From assembly GCA_007026445.1 (NCBI GenBank), contig VDMD01000005.1, positions 434,001 to 498,000 of the forward strand: 64,000 nt of DNA. Reading direction: 5' to 3'. This DNA comes from Schizophyllum amplum (lineage: Eukaryota > Basidiomycota > Agaricomycetes > Agaricales > Schizophyllaceae). The first letter of the stretch is position 1. The number at the start of each line of letters is the position of its first letter. Made by a program: the position numbers and the translations under genes. Below the pieces are notes generated by a model. It saw nothing but the letters and a program-made list of their open reading frames with translations. It did no database searches and had not been told where the DNA came from. This document shows positions 22,101 to 34,012 of this stretch, in pieces.

Positions 22101-25100
22101 CTAACCCACCGATGCCCATGAACCGCCCTCATAGCGGTACTCCGTACAAGCCATACCTTCATGATAGAGGACGCCGCAGGAAGGGCAGATCCTCTCCCGG
22201 CACGCCGGACAACGCACAATCATCCCACTGTCCATCGGCCGATAAAGCATCTCACACCCAGCAGTCGGACAGAACTTCAGCTCTTCCGGGTGGTCGTGCG
22301 CATACTGCCGCAGCGCCGCCTCTACGAGCGCCTTCCCTTCTTTAGTCGACAGCTGCCGCGTGATCGTCTCCTGCGGCACAAGCGCGTCACAGCCCTCAGC
22401 AACGCAAGCCGGTGGCGAAAACGCCTCGCTGAGTCCCGCGCGCACTACAGAGAGCAAGCAGGTTGAGCAGTATTCGTGGCCGCAGGGGAGCGGGCGTCCC
22501 CTCACTGGTGCACCTGTGCAAACGGGGCATCGACGGCAGGTTACGTGGAACGCCGGGGCGTTCGCAGGCAACGTGTCCACTGCGTCGCTCACGAGTCCTT
22601 GGAACTTGACATCTCCACGCACGACAAGCGCTCGTTCTCTCGGGTCGAAAATGATCTTGACGCCGTTCGTGTCACCAAAACGATCCCGTATACGCTTGAG
22701 TCCGCCGTTGGTGATGTAGTGCAGCTGGTGGTACGCGAGCGACAGAGCGATCTGCTCGTGTCCAGCTGCGAGAGTTCGAATGATTCTGTTGATCGCAGTC
22801 TGTGTTTTGTCAAACGCGCTCATTCCGGGGCCAGCGCCAATGACGCGCAACTGCCGCAGCCGGCGGTCAGCAATGACAACGACGGACCTGTCCTTGTCAT
22901 GTAGCTTGGCGAGGACTTTCTCGCCAGCGGGCGTCGAGAAATAGTGGTTCCACACGACGCTGCCCTCTTTGTGGCGGACAGCGTGACCATGCAAGAGCTT
23001 CTCGACCTTCAAACGGGCGATAACGACGGCGCGTGCGTCCGCCCCGAGAATGACAATGCGACTCGTGCGGGTGTCGAAAACGAGGTCGCCGAATACGACA
23101 GCAGATTCTTTGCTTTGCTTGATAGGCAGCTGCGCGAGGCCATCTCGGAGGACTTCGAGATGCGCCCGCGGGACGTCGTAGCGGTATGCGATCACACTCC
23201 GCACGCGCAACTCGGCGTTGTCCATGAAAGCGTGCGTCGTTCCGTGGAGCCGGTCGACGACAGCTTGCGCGTCGCTCGCCTTCGCAAAGTCTACGAGAGC
23301 CCTGCTATTCGTCAACGGCTCCCCGTCGGGGAGCATGAGGAACGACAGGAAAAGATGCTCGCCGTCCGGGTCCAGCAGCCGCATCACCGCGTCCTGCGCA
23401 TCGCGCGTGTACGTCGGCCTGTTCATGACCACCATTACCACCGTGAAACCGCGGCACAAATCCATCACGTCCGTCTTCTCCGCCGTCACGGGAAGGTTGT
23501 CCAGCTTCAGCGCAACCAGGTCGCGTGTGTTCTTCTGCTTTGGCTTGGTGACCTCGACCTTCCAGCCGTTGAGGCGCGGCGGTGTCTTCGCGAAGGCTTC
23601 GAGCATCTGACGCGCCTTCGTCATATTGTCTAGGTAGATCCAAGCCGACAGCTTTGGCTTGGGCCAGCACACCTCGACTTTGCATCCATCGTGTTCGTTG
23701 GGCTCCGTCACCCGGGACAAGTCAAGGCGTGCGGAGAGGGTCCGGTTGCGCCACTCCTTGCCGTCCAACTCTAGTCGTACGGCCTCTGCCTGAAATGGCT
23801 CTTGGTATCGCATGTAGAACTTGAGACCGTCATAGCGTGCCTCGAAGAATCCGGGAAATTGCGCCTGCAAGTCGAAGATATGGTCTTGTGGGGTGTTCGG
23901 GGGATATCCCGAAACTTCGATCGTGTCAGGATCGAAAGCAGTGCGGACAGACTGTATCAGCCCGCCGCTACTGAAGCGTACGGAGCAACGCAGAATGTCT
24001 TCATATATTCCGGTCTCTGGGCCCTGATGACAAAGTTCAGCCATTCGGCATCACGTAGACCATAAGGCTTACGAAGTCAGGTAGCTCGCTGGGGTCCATA
24101 ACCTGAGGAAGTAGTGGGAGGGGCGAGGTCGAAGCTGGCGGTGAAGGAGAGCGTACATGCTCCTTTGAGTAGAGATGAGCCTCGCATACGTACAGGAATG
24201 GCAGCACGATACGCACCTCGATAGCACCATCGGGCTGCTGAGTATACTGGGAGTAGTCATCAAAGGCGCGTACGCCCTCGTCTTGCACGCCATCACACTG
24301 TTGCAAGTCAGTGGCTGCGAATCTACTGTGCATTACGAGCCTACCGGAGCAGCTGCAGCAGGGTCATCGACATACGCCTGAGCGCTGAACTCCCATGTGC
24401 TGATATTGGTGGGTTCACAAGCGTCACTCGGTTCTTCGATATTCGAAACATGCGTAGGTGTGCCCCATCCAGTCCGGGCGTTCGCAGGTGTTACCCATCC
24501 GGCAGCGCTTGGAGTCACAGAACCTCCGTGACTGGCAACCCGGCTCGGCAGTCCGGGTGGTTCCGTGAACTCGTTGGCTGCTGCCATCGCTGGCACATAC
24601 TTTGATGGCTGAGGCTCAGCAGGCGACACCCAGCCTTGGCTGGCGTCGCAGACGTTAGTGGCTCGTTGCCGGGTCCCATTCTGCATGTGCGGTGGGAGGT
24701 CAAGGTCGCCGAGGTAGTGGCGTCGGTCCAGCGTAGTCTGAAGGTGTAGAAGTCAGCTATTAGCACCGCAACGTCACGTTATGAGGTAAGGACATCACCT
24801 GGCCAACAGGATCTGCATCTGCGGACGTCGACGCACCGCTCGCCTCGGTACCCCAAGGATCGTAACTTGCGACATTACCGCCCCACGGATCCATCGCCGT
24901 GCTCGCGACATCGTTCGACGCTCCCGTATCGCGCGCGTCCTCCACCGGTGTCCCCCAGTCGCCGACTGCTGCCGAGGCCCAGCCTCTTCCTGTGCCCCAG
25001 CCGTCTGCTTTTTGCGCCCAGCCCCTGTTTCTCGCGCGCCCGCCGGCCGAACAGGTCTGCTGCTTCCCGTTGCTGCTGCCCTGCTGCTGCCAGCGGCTAC

Positions 25101-26384
25101 TGCTCGCTTCGTTAGAATGGCGGGCGGGATTTGGTATGTGCTTAAAGCGACAGTCTTGGTTGAACCGGCACCAGCCATTTTGCCACAAATTGCGACAGGC
25201 TCCCCGCGGAAGAGACGCAGATGACGATGATGAGCGGGGAGGAATGTCGGACCCCGTGGACGAAGACGCCCTGTCCAAACGTTTTGACGTCGTCGAAGGC
25301 GTGCTCGACAAAGACAGTGCGACGGGGCGTGAGGGTGGTGGTGGCGCCGGCTCAGGCATCGACCATGGATCGGGATCGACTTCGCCCCAGCCCCCATCAT
25401 CGACGTCCGGCTGACCAGGCTCCTCAGCAGCACTTGCTGCGCAGGAGTCCGCAGATGTGAAGTGCGTGGCCTCAACGTCTTCAGACCATGACAGACCAGG
25501 AACCGATGCAGCCTGGGTGAAGGACGCGGAGTGCGGATAAGGGCATCCCGACAATGCACATGCTCTGCCTTGCTGCACGTAAGGACATAAGGGAATGTCA
25601 TCGGCTCCTTGTAGCTGCGAGCGAGCTGGCGGGGGCGGGTCGCCCCAGCCTGTGGATGCGTATTGAGATGATTCCTGAGTATCGCCGATACCGTCAACCT
25701 CCTGGGTTTGCTGGCAGATGCAGTTCCACTGTGTGCAGAAGCCATGCGTCGCTGAAGTGCAAACTGGAGTGAACGGGGCGGCGTCGACAGAAAGTCCGGC
25801 CAAAGGGGGTGGAGCAGGCGAAGCTTCGACAAGGGTATCGTCTGTGCGGGAAGTGCTCAGCCACGGTTCGTTTCGTGAGGAGCGTCTGTCTGGAGTATCG
25901 GCGTTATATAAGCTGCAGCGAGAACTCTTGGCCAACAAGGCGCACCTGAATCCTCGACGAGGGTGTCGTCTGCAGTGCGGGACGTGCTTGTCCACGGTTC
26001 GTTCCATGAGGAATGTCCGTCTGGGGTAACGGCGTTAGACAAGATTTAGCGGGAGCTCTTGGTGAACGATGCGCACCTTTGTTCCATTGCTTCGCGCTGG
26101 GCAGATCATCGTCGATGCCCTCACTGACAGCTTAGATGTCGATAAGTTTCGGTTGACTAGACTTCTCAGATCAGCATACCATATTCCGACGACGTATCGT
26201 CACTAAAGTCATGAGAATTGATGCATCTAGCACCGAATCGACACGCTCCTTTCTTGTAAAACGTACAGGGACGCGAGATATACGCTGCACCGTCGAGGTC
26301 CGTCTGCTCGTGCGACCAAGGGCAGCGATCTCCACGAGTGCAGGCGCCTTTAATAAAATATCGACACGGCGCCGCAGATGCCAT
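22101..26384 (-). CDS. CCCH zinc-finger plus RING/IBR (RBR-type) protein
   Basis: Multi-exon gene read leftward. Exon 1 (26180-26384) encodes two tandem CCCH fingers (CRYFIKGACTRGDRCPWSH and CTFYKKGACRFGARCINSH, both C-x7-C-x5-C-x3-H). Exon 2 is 26077-26130, then a duplicated exon (see separate entry). The exon at 24799-25889 adds CPYVQQGRACALSGCPYPH and CRNLWQNGWCRFNQDCRFKH, followed by Trp/Gly-rich linkers. The last exon (about 22101-24044) has RRM-like segments, then RING1 (CPVCTGAPVRGRPLPCGH, YCSTC) and an IBR-type module (FCPTAGCEMLYRP, IVRCPACRERICPSC, YHEGMAC). Four CCCH fingers plus RNA-binding-like folds suggest an RNA-binding E3 ubiquitin ligase. The chain ends soon after the IBR-type module, so a separate canonical RING2 is not obvious. 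Exon joins at 24040-24330 are uncertain. Confidence 0.85.
25815..26076 (-). repeat. Tandem intron-plus-exon duplication inside the CCCH/RBR gene
   Basis: Two adjacent units of 131 bases, 26076-25946 and 25945-about 25815. Each is a 56-base intron (26021-26076 and 25890-25945) followed by coding sequence. The introns have the same length and I count about 43 of 56 matching positions. The encoded peptides are HSSWNEPWTSTSRTADDTLV and RSSRNEPWLSTSRTDDTLVE; the second lacks one codon. All introns involved are phase 1, so the duplication kept the frame. The first copy is a separate 75-base exon; the second is the 5' part of the large exon. Confidence 0.88.
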
Positions 26385-26903
26385 TTGTGTAAAATATGAG
26401 GCTTAACGAGTGTCCATAGTGTGCTATAGTGGTGGTAGAAGGCAAGACGAGTGAGACGTCAAAGTCAAGTTGAAGTCGAGGCGGCCATGATGCCGATGCC
26501 GCGAGCACGTGGCCGAGGCGCCGGCCGGGCTCCATGTCCCGTGACCGTTCGTTGATACGTTCCTTGTCGTTCGCCAACACCGCCGTTCCCGTCTGCAAGA
26601 GCAAGACAGGCTCCTCCGTTTCCTCGGCGTCGTCGTCGTCGTCTGATGCGCTAGGAGCAGAAGAAGGGCTAGTAGAGGTGCGTACTGACCAAAGTGAGTT
26701 ACAAATTCCTCGCACTTTGGGCCCGTGTTGACGCGTCCCCAGCTCGCCATTTGCAACGATTTAACGCGTTTCTCGACTTACGAAGCCTCCTTGGATCTAC
26801 TCACGATCTGCATACTCAACGATCTATACTCATTTACGCCCTCACGTTCGACTCGGGCTCAACTTACACGAATTATTCGCACGTTTTTCGTTCAACAACC
26901 TAA
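26385..26903. promoter_or_regulatory. Divergent promoter region
   Basis: 519 bases between the starts of the CCCH/RBR gene (-) and the large low-complexity gene (+). Both promoters must lie here. No consensus TATA is seen close to either start. Open frames on the reverse strand (26350-26756) are not supported. Confidence 0.6.
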
Positions 26904-29900
26904 ATGCCGCGGCCATCTACCGCGGAACCATTTATGCCTCCGCCCCCGCCCCCGCCAACGATCCGCCTCATATCTTCTACACCATCCGCCACCGGTCTCT
27001 CGTCGTCCGAGCCTAATTCGTCCGTCGGCAACATCACGGCCTCGGACAGCTCGTGGGCGTCGGTCGGGTTGCCACTCGCGCCCAAGCCCACGGCGTCTAA
27101 CACTCCCCGTCGCCGTCTTGTACCCAAGAAGTCCAAACTTGGGCTTCTCGGCAAGGGAGCCAATGACGAAAACAAGGAGCGTGGTAAGGACTTCTCCGAC
27201 GTTATGCGACGCGTCGGGGCGTCCTCGCTCTCCCAGCGCGGAGGCTTCGACATCTACGTCGACTCGTCCAACGACCCGGAGCTCGGGGAGATACTCATGG
27301 TGAAGAAGCAGAAGTCGAGAGCTGGACTGAACGACCTGGCGTGGGGTCCATTGGGGGAGACGACGAATATTCCTTCGACAACGATATCTCAACACGACAA
27401 GCAAAACACTAAGACGGCCTCCCTAAAGCCGAAGACGGAGGAGAAGGAGAAGTGGTGGACCATCGGTCGGGGTCGCAAGGACTCCAAGGACAAGGAAGGC
27501 AAGATGCCAAGAGAGAAGTCGAAGTCGAAGTCGCGCACGCAAGGTAAAGTGGCCGCCTCGACCTGTCTCACGTTGATCTGACGCTTGTTACTCTCTGTAG
27601 CGTCCGAGAACCGTCCGCCTTTGCCGCCCAGGTCCAAGAGTGAGTTCTACTTTTGCTTGTCGTGATGTGCCGCCGACTCGTTTCAGCCCCCGAACCTTTG
27701 CGCCTCAACCCTCAGGAAGGTCGGGCTAGGTTCAACTCGCTTGACTCTGGCATTCTCCTCAACTCTCCCGCGACGTTCGCACCTCCCACTCCATTCCAAG
27801 CCGAACATCCGGCCGTCGCGAGGCCGCACGACATGCAGCGTACCGCCAGTGGTCCGGCCATGCCGCGCTCAGCGACCCCGACCATGAACGGGCTCCTCGC
27901 CCCTCCGAGCGCCGACTCTGCTACCCAGCAGTTCGGCACCAACGCGTCGAACCAAGGCTCCGTCGCGCTGCGTGCTATACGGTCCATGAAATCGCTTGCC
28001 CGAATCGGCAGCTGGGCGCAACTTCGCGGGGACGAAAACACGGTCCTTCCCAAGGAGAAGGAAGGCACCAAGGGGAAAAAGTCGCTCGAGAAGGAGAAGA
28101 AGAAAGACAAGGGCGACGACAAGAAGAAGAAGAGGAAGGAGGAGAAGAAGGAGAAGCCGCAAGCGCCGCGTCACCTGTCCACGAGCAGCTTCGAGGCCGG
28201 CGCTCTGTCGACGAGCCCGGAGAAGATCGAGAACACCAAGACCTTGGGTCTAAAGAAGCGCAGCATCCTTGGCTTGGGGCTGCCGTCGTCCATGCGTCTT
28301 CCGACTGTGCGAGGTGGTTCAACGGCGTCTTCCATTGGGCCAGCGGCCGGCATGCAGGACAACAACCGTCTGTCTGTTGAGTCCGCAACCAGGCTCACCT
28401 GCAGGCGCGACCGCGCTGGGTCCGTCCTGTCGACGGCTTCTTCGCTTCGCCCACCTTCCACGGCTTCGGGCGAGTCACGCCTCTCGTCCGGCAGCTCCTT
28501 CCGCTCCGTGCGTTGGGACGATCGCGGTATGCAGTCTGCCACCCAGCAAATTAAGAAGGACCGCGCTGACAAGAGGGAGAGCGTAGAGAGTCAGCGTGCT
28601 GAAGTGGACCTCACTGCTCGTCGCACCAGTCGTGAGAGCAAGCATTCCGTTGAGGGTCGTCGCCGCACGCCGCTCACCTCTATCTTCCGCGATATGGCTG
28701 AGGGCCCAGAATCTCCGGAGTCGGGACGGTCTGTGGACGAGCAGTACCCACTGGTGACAGTTGAGGAGGCGACTTCGGATGGTCATAGTGCTTATAGCCA
28801 GACTTCCACGCCTGTCAAGGCGACGCGCCGGCGTCCGGTCTCGGAGCAGTTGCTTGGACGCAGTAGACCCAGGCCAATGCACGAAGATGGTGAAGGTACG
28901 TCATGCACTCCACCCGACAACATGCTGTCAGGCTGACTAGCTTCCAGGCGTTATCTCGGTCCTCGATGCGGCTACGAATGACCTGGCTCAACTCATCACG
29001 ACGCTGGATCTTGAAGCGACTCCGTCTAGCAACTACGACGTGTCTCCTTGGAGGACCGAGGCTCAGGCGTTCGCCGCCGCGTCGCAGGAGAGCCCGCTCA
29101 GGCGCACCCTGACGAGGCCCAGAGCCAGCCCCAGTACCGGGTCGCTGCGGCCGGCTAATCCTTCCATCCAGTCGTTGCGCCCTTATGCACAGTCGCGCGG
29201 GTACCAGAACGCCAACAAGACCAATGCCATAGCGCAGCAGATTGGTCAGCAGATCGCACCTTGGTCGGCTCTTAACAACCTGTCCCCGGTCAAGGAGAAG
29301 AGCCCGGTCGCACGTCGCCTATGCCAGAAGCAGGCCTCGAGTGCCACGCCGTCGCCTGCGGGTGAGGCGTCGCCGGTCTTCCAGCCCCTGCGCCCCGCGA
29401 AGTCGCGCCCGGTTTTACAGCCGTTCAAGCTACCTGAGCCAGACAGGAAGTCGAGCGACACGCCACCATCGGCCAGCCATCTGCGTCACAAGCGTGGCAT
29501 GTCTTCGACGACCTTTGGATCTCCGGCAACTAGTGCCGGGTCGAAGAGCTCGCTCGCAGACTTCCAGCCTCCTGTCTTCCGTGCGCCCGAGGGCAAGAAG
29601 GTCTCTTCGGGCTCTCGTCGCAGCCGCTCCAGCTACGACAGCCTGCTCTCCAACCACTCCCGCCTGCCCATCACCACCGAGACGAAGCGCGTGCTTGGCA
29701 TGTCGGGCACCATGGGCGGATCGGACACCTCCGCGTACAGGCCTGTGGAGATGGATGGCTCTGATCCCGACTCCGACATCCCGGAGGAGCTCCAGGTTAT
29801 CCTGCACAATTCGGACAACGAGATGGACGACACGATGTCGTTCCCTGTGAACAAGGCACCGCCTTCGCCAGGTATGCCGCCCGAGCTGCCGCTGCCGCTA

Positions 29901-32900
29901 CCCACCGAGGAGCCTCCGGCGCTGCCAGTACTCCGCCTGACCGACGAAGAGGACCAGAACGCCGATATGGATGAGAGCAGCGGGTCGGAAGACGATACGA
30001 AGAAGTCGTTCGACTTCACGGGCGAACTGCAGGCACTCAATGAGTCCGGTGGATCGGATCGCCGCAGCTTTGTGGAGCAGCTGGAGAACGCGTTCCGCAC
30101 TCCGGCCAAGGTCGACTTCACGGGACTGGGACCGTTCTTGGACATCCCGCCTGTGCCACCTCTCCCGGCGATGATGACCTCGCAATCGTTTTCGGACAGC
30201 AGCATGACGGAGGAATCGAGCAGTCTGTCTGTACCATCGGTGTCGCAGATCGCGGATATGAGGGCGCCAACGTTCGCGCAGGACTCGCACGAGAGTGATA
30301 GCGCAGGGATGGACATGGCTTCGCAGTCGCAGCTTATCGACATGAAGGAGCCGACGTTCATGCCGCCGCCGGATGTCACGGAATATCAGGAAGAGAGTTG
30401 CGAGGCTCACTCATCAGATTCAGTCCACCCCTTGCGTGGCTCGTCGTCCTCGTCGTCTGCAGGCTCGCGGCCGTCCAATGGGCAGCTCAACCGCGCTTTC
30501 AAGTTCGGCGGCCTTCCCTCGCCGTCACCACAGAAGGAGCAGCTAATGACGCTGTCGGACATCATCCCGCCACCGTCGCACGTCCGCTCGCTCTCGCAGT
30601 CGTCGCAGTCGCAGGAAGGCGGTAGTTCTATCGAAGATGATTCGGTGCTGAAGTCTATCTTCGCAAGGGCGACAAACTTGCCGGGCCAAGACATGCCTCG
30701 CGTACGCATGGATTCCGACGCAAGCTCCAAGGTTTACGTGCAGGATGATTCCCAGCAGAGTCAGAACTCGCACTCTACGGAACTGTCGCGCCCTTCGTCA
30801 GGCATCAGCTTCACGGGCTTCGACTCCTTCGATGAGGTCCGACGTGGGTTCGAGTTCACCGACAACCGCCCGGCTTTCTATCCGCCACCGAGTTCTCAGA
30901 ACGTCCGTCACAACCGGCATGAGTCTTTCTTCAGCATTGCGTCCGTATCGTCCTACGGCGGCGTCATCAACAGCGGCGCTCCGGACCCCTTTGGCTTCGC
31001 GCAGGACATGGGATTGCCCAGCCTTCGAGAGCGGCCTTCGTCTGAGGACATGTCCATGAGCATGTCTCTGACCGTGGACGACACGTTCTCCTTCTTGAAG
31101 CACGAGCCCCGTCGCCGTGTGGATAGTGATGCGTCGAGCTTCTACTTCAGGCCCCCTCCGGCGAACATGTCGCGTGGACACCGCAAACGGGACTCGAACA
31201 TGTCAGTTATGTCGCAGGGCCCTCCGATCAGCCTTTACAACAGAAGCTTCGGCGTGCACCGCCGTAACGACTCAAACACCAGTATGAGCTCGATGGCGCA
31301 TTCGTATGCCATGCACGGCGCGGCCGGTGGACGCATGGCCTGGGCGACTCACCACAAGCAGGAAGCATCTGTGGACTCCGTCATGAGTGACTTCTCCGCG
31401 ATGCACTTGGGTCGTCCTGGTCTTGGCGACAAGATGTTCGAGACCGATGGGCAGCCTCTGGCGGCTATATCTGCATCCCCAGACAGCCCGGCTGACAGCA
31501 TCGACGACTACATGCACAGCATCCAGCAGCGCATGCCAGGCAACCGGTACTCGTACGACTCCATCTTGGACGATGAGCAAAGGCACACGACGCGGGATTC
31601 GCTTTTGGACAGAACCGATGACTACTCCTCAATGTCGGACGAGTCCATCTTCGGCTATCATGGCAACTCGTATCAAGGACATCTCCTGCCGCCCAACCAG
31701 TTCCGCCCGCTGTCTATGATCAGCAATGCCAGCATCCACAGCCCGGCAAAGGAGGACGACACTATGATCAGTGTAAGCTATACTTTCGCGTCTGTTGACT
31801 CTATTAGCTTATGCTTTTGGCAGATGTTGGGTGGTGGCCATGTTCGCCGTCGGTCTATCGACTCGATGATTGAGGGTTCGCCTTGTGTGGGCATTGGCAA
31901 GAGGAAGCACGTTCTTCACGACGAGATGGATGCTTGGGACCAGGCAATGCAGTCCCCAAGCAAGGCTCGCATTCTGTCTAAGCCGTCCATCGCTTCCACG
32001 TCTTCGCATCAGTTCGGCGACGAGCGGATGATCAGAGCGCGTCACGGTCTTTTGGAGCGTCAGAGCCTGGAGGAGAGCGTCCTCATCGCTGAAGGCGAAG
32101 ACCTCTCTGCATCTTGTGCGTGCTCTTCGTAATCTCGATCCCATGATTTGTCTGACAACCATCTCGCCAGTCGGGTTCGCTCCGGTTTTTAGCAGACCCG
32201 GTCCCAAGACGAGGTCTCGTTCGAGCACGTACACCGCAAGCTCGGGTGCCGACACGCCCCCGCTCTCTGCCTCTGACGGGTCGTCAATCTCGGATGGATC
32301 GCCGCAGTCAAGCATCGACCTCTCGCACCTTAACATGGCTTTGACGAACACAACGCACCCGATCACTCGTCTTGGCGGCCGAGCTCGTCCTCCGGGTCAC
32401 GGTCATCGTCGCCGCGCCTCTCGTCAAGCGCACATGTCGCACATCTCACGGTCATCCGTCTACGAAACCATCGAGGAGGAATCGTCGGTCATGATGTCTC
32501 CTGCGCCAAGCAGCATGTCGAGCAACATGTCCAGCGACATGTCGAAGGTGGGCAGTCCAACTGCTGCCCAGCCTGTCTACGTTGTCGACGCGGACGACAC
32601 TCGCTCTATCGACTCGGGAAACTCCATCTCTCTCTGGGACGACGATCATGGTATAGTTGCGCTTCGCAAGTACTATGCCCTACGTGACGAGGCCGAGAAC
32701 ACTGTGTCGGAGAGCAAGAACATGTGGCTGGATACACCGTTTTCCTTGTTCGCGCTACAGGGTACGTCTTCTCGAGGACAGCTAGTACTTTCATTGACAT
32801 TATATGCAGCTTTCGACCCCCCTCGTCACCCGGCCGGTATGCAAGCTTTGCTTGAACACTCGATCCAGAACTATGGACCTCTACCGTCGGAAATCAGGGC

Positions 32901-33417
32901 GGCGCGCGCTCGTGCTCGGACGAGCTCACGGCCTTCGCCCTATCCACAGAAGGTCACGGGCCGCATCAGCAAGCAGTCCATCGCCTCGCTGCAGGAGCGC
33001 AGCCCGTCAACGCACGATCTGGGTCGCCTCGCTTGCGACAGTCCTCTACGCGAGGTCCACGTCGACAAGAACAGCGCATCACCTGCGAAGCCGCTCAGTG
33101 CCAAGAAGGGCAACGCCGCTATTGTACCAACGCGCGAGAACGCCTATGGCCTAGCGCCTGAGGCGCGCCCCAAGACCGCGTCGGTCGCACGTAGGGCCGC
33201 TCTTGGTTGGACTAAGAGAAGCAGTAAATCATCGACATCGGCTGGACAAAAGGAGAACGCGGGTCAGGGTACGCTGGCCACGTAAGTTTTATCTATTATT
33301 TCTGTCATCACTTTGTCTGATCCTTTGTACAGGCCTGGTGAGTCGCTGCGCATCAATCGCGCTCGCCCTCGCGCTCGCCAGACTCCGGCTACGCAGCCTC
33401 GCCAGATCCGTCTTTAA
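26904..33417 (+). CDS. Very long low-complexity conserved protein, function unknown
   Basis: About 2,000 residues over about eight exons, with introns near 27545-27600, 27641-27687, 28896-28948, 31773-31823, 32115-32169, 32761-32809 and 33283-33332. Unlike many neighbours it reads without a frame break. It is Ser/Pro-rich throughout, with a Lys-rich block (about 28055-28160), repeated RxxS-type and SxDS motifs typical of basophilic kinase sites, and Asp/Glu-rich patches. More ordered blocks are VISVLDAATNDLAQLITTLD (start of the 28.95 kb exon), RTPAKVDFTGLGPFLDIPPV, and a C-terminal block (ISLWDDDHGIVALRKYYALR, WLDTPFSLFALQ, GMQALLEHSIQNYGPLPSEI). It ends in a basic tail PRQIRL. It looks like a large disordered, phosphorylated scaffold. 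I do not recognise a named family. Confidence 0.85.
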
Positions 33418-34012
33418 ACTCCAATCGTCCCAGTACGCCGTCTATGCATATGCTCTCTATGCCAATCTTCCTGTCGCCAAAATCCTTGCTAATCTGTACG
33501 ACCTATCATCCAAATCGCATGGACTATCCTGGCCATTGTCTGTGCACCACATCTCTATTTAACGCTTCTTATGAACCTCCCCCTCCATGCACACATATCG
33601 AATGTGGATTACGTCTCGCACGCTTTTTACCTTTGCTTTGTGTGTCGATGTGCTGATGAATATTGGAATCGCTATACGAATATTTACGTGCTCTGTTTGC
33701 TTGCGATGTACATTGCTTTCCGCGCCACTCATCCCTCCTCCGGGTGAGCGCGCATATGCTGTTACGAATTCATACGATACACCGTGTACAGTAGTTCGTA
33801 GATCGAATGTACTGCATACACGTGTAAATCAGCCTGAGGGAGATACTGGCCTCGTTGCATGCCTCGTGCAAATGCATGCAGAGGTGTCGTGCTGGAGGCG
33901 TGCGACGGTTCGCCGGTCACGAACGTCGAAGCCCTGAGTAACTGCCCGAAATGGCAGTCACGCCTGTCTCTTACCACCATCACGATTCACTCCCTCATCA
34001 CAGCCGCTCCTT
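33418..34012. other. Intergenic 3' UTR and promoter
   Basis: About 595 bases between two (+) genes. No coding frame, TATA box or repeat that I would support. Confidence 0.5.

Noticed and set aside
22944..23633. 229-residue forward open frame
   Set aside because: It lies entirely opposite the last exon of the CCCH/RBR gene, whose RING/IBR motifs prove the reverse strand is coding. The composition is that of an antisense shadow.
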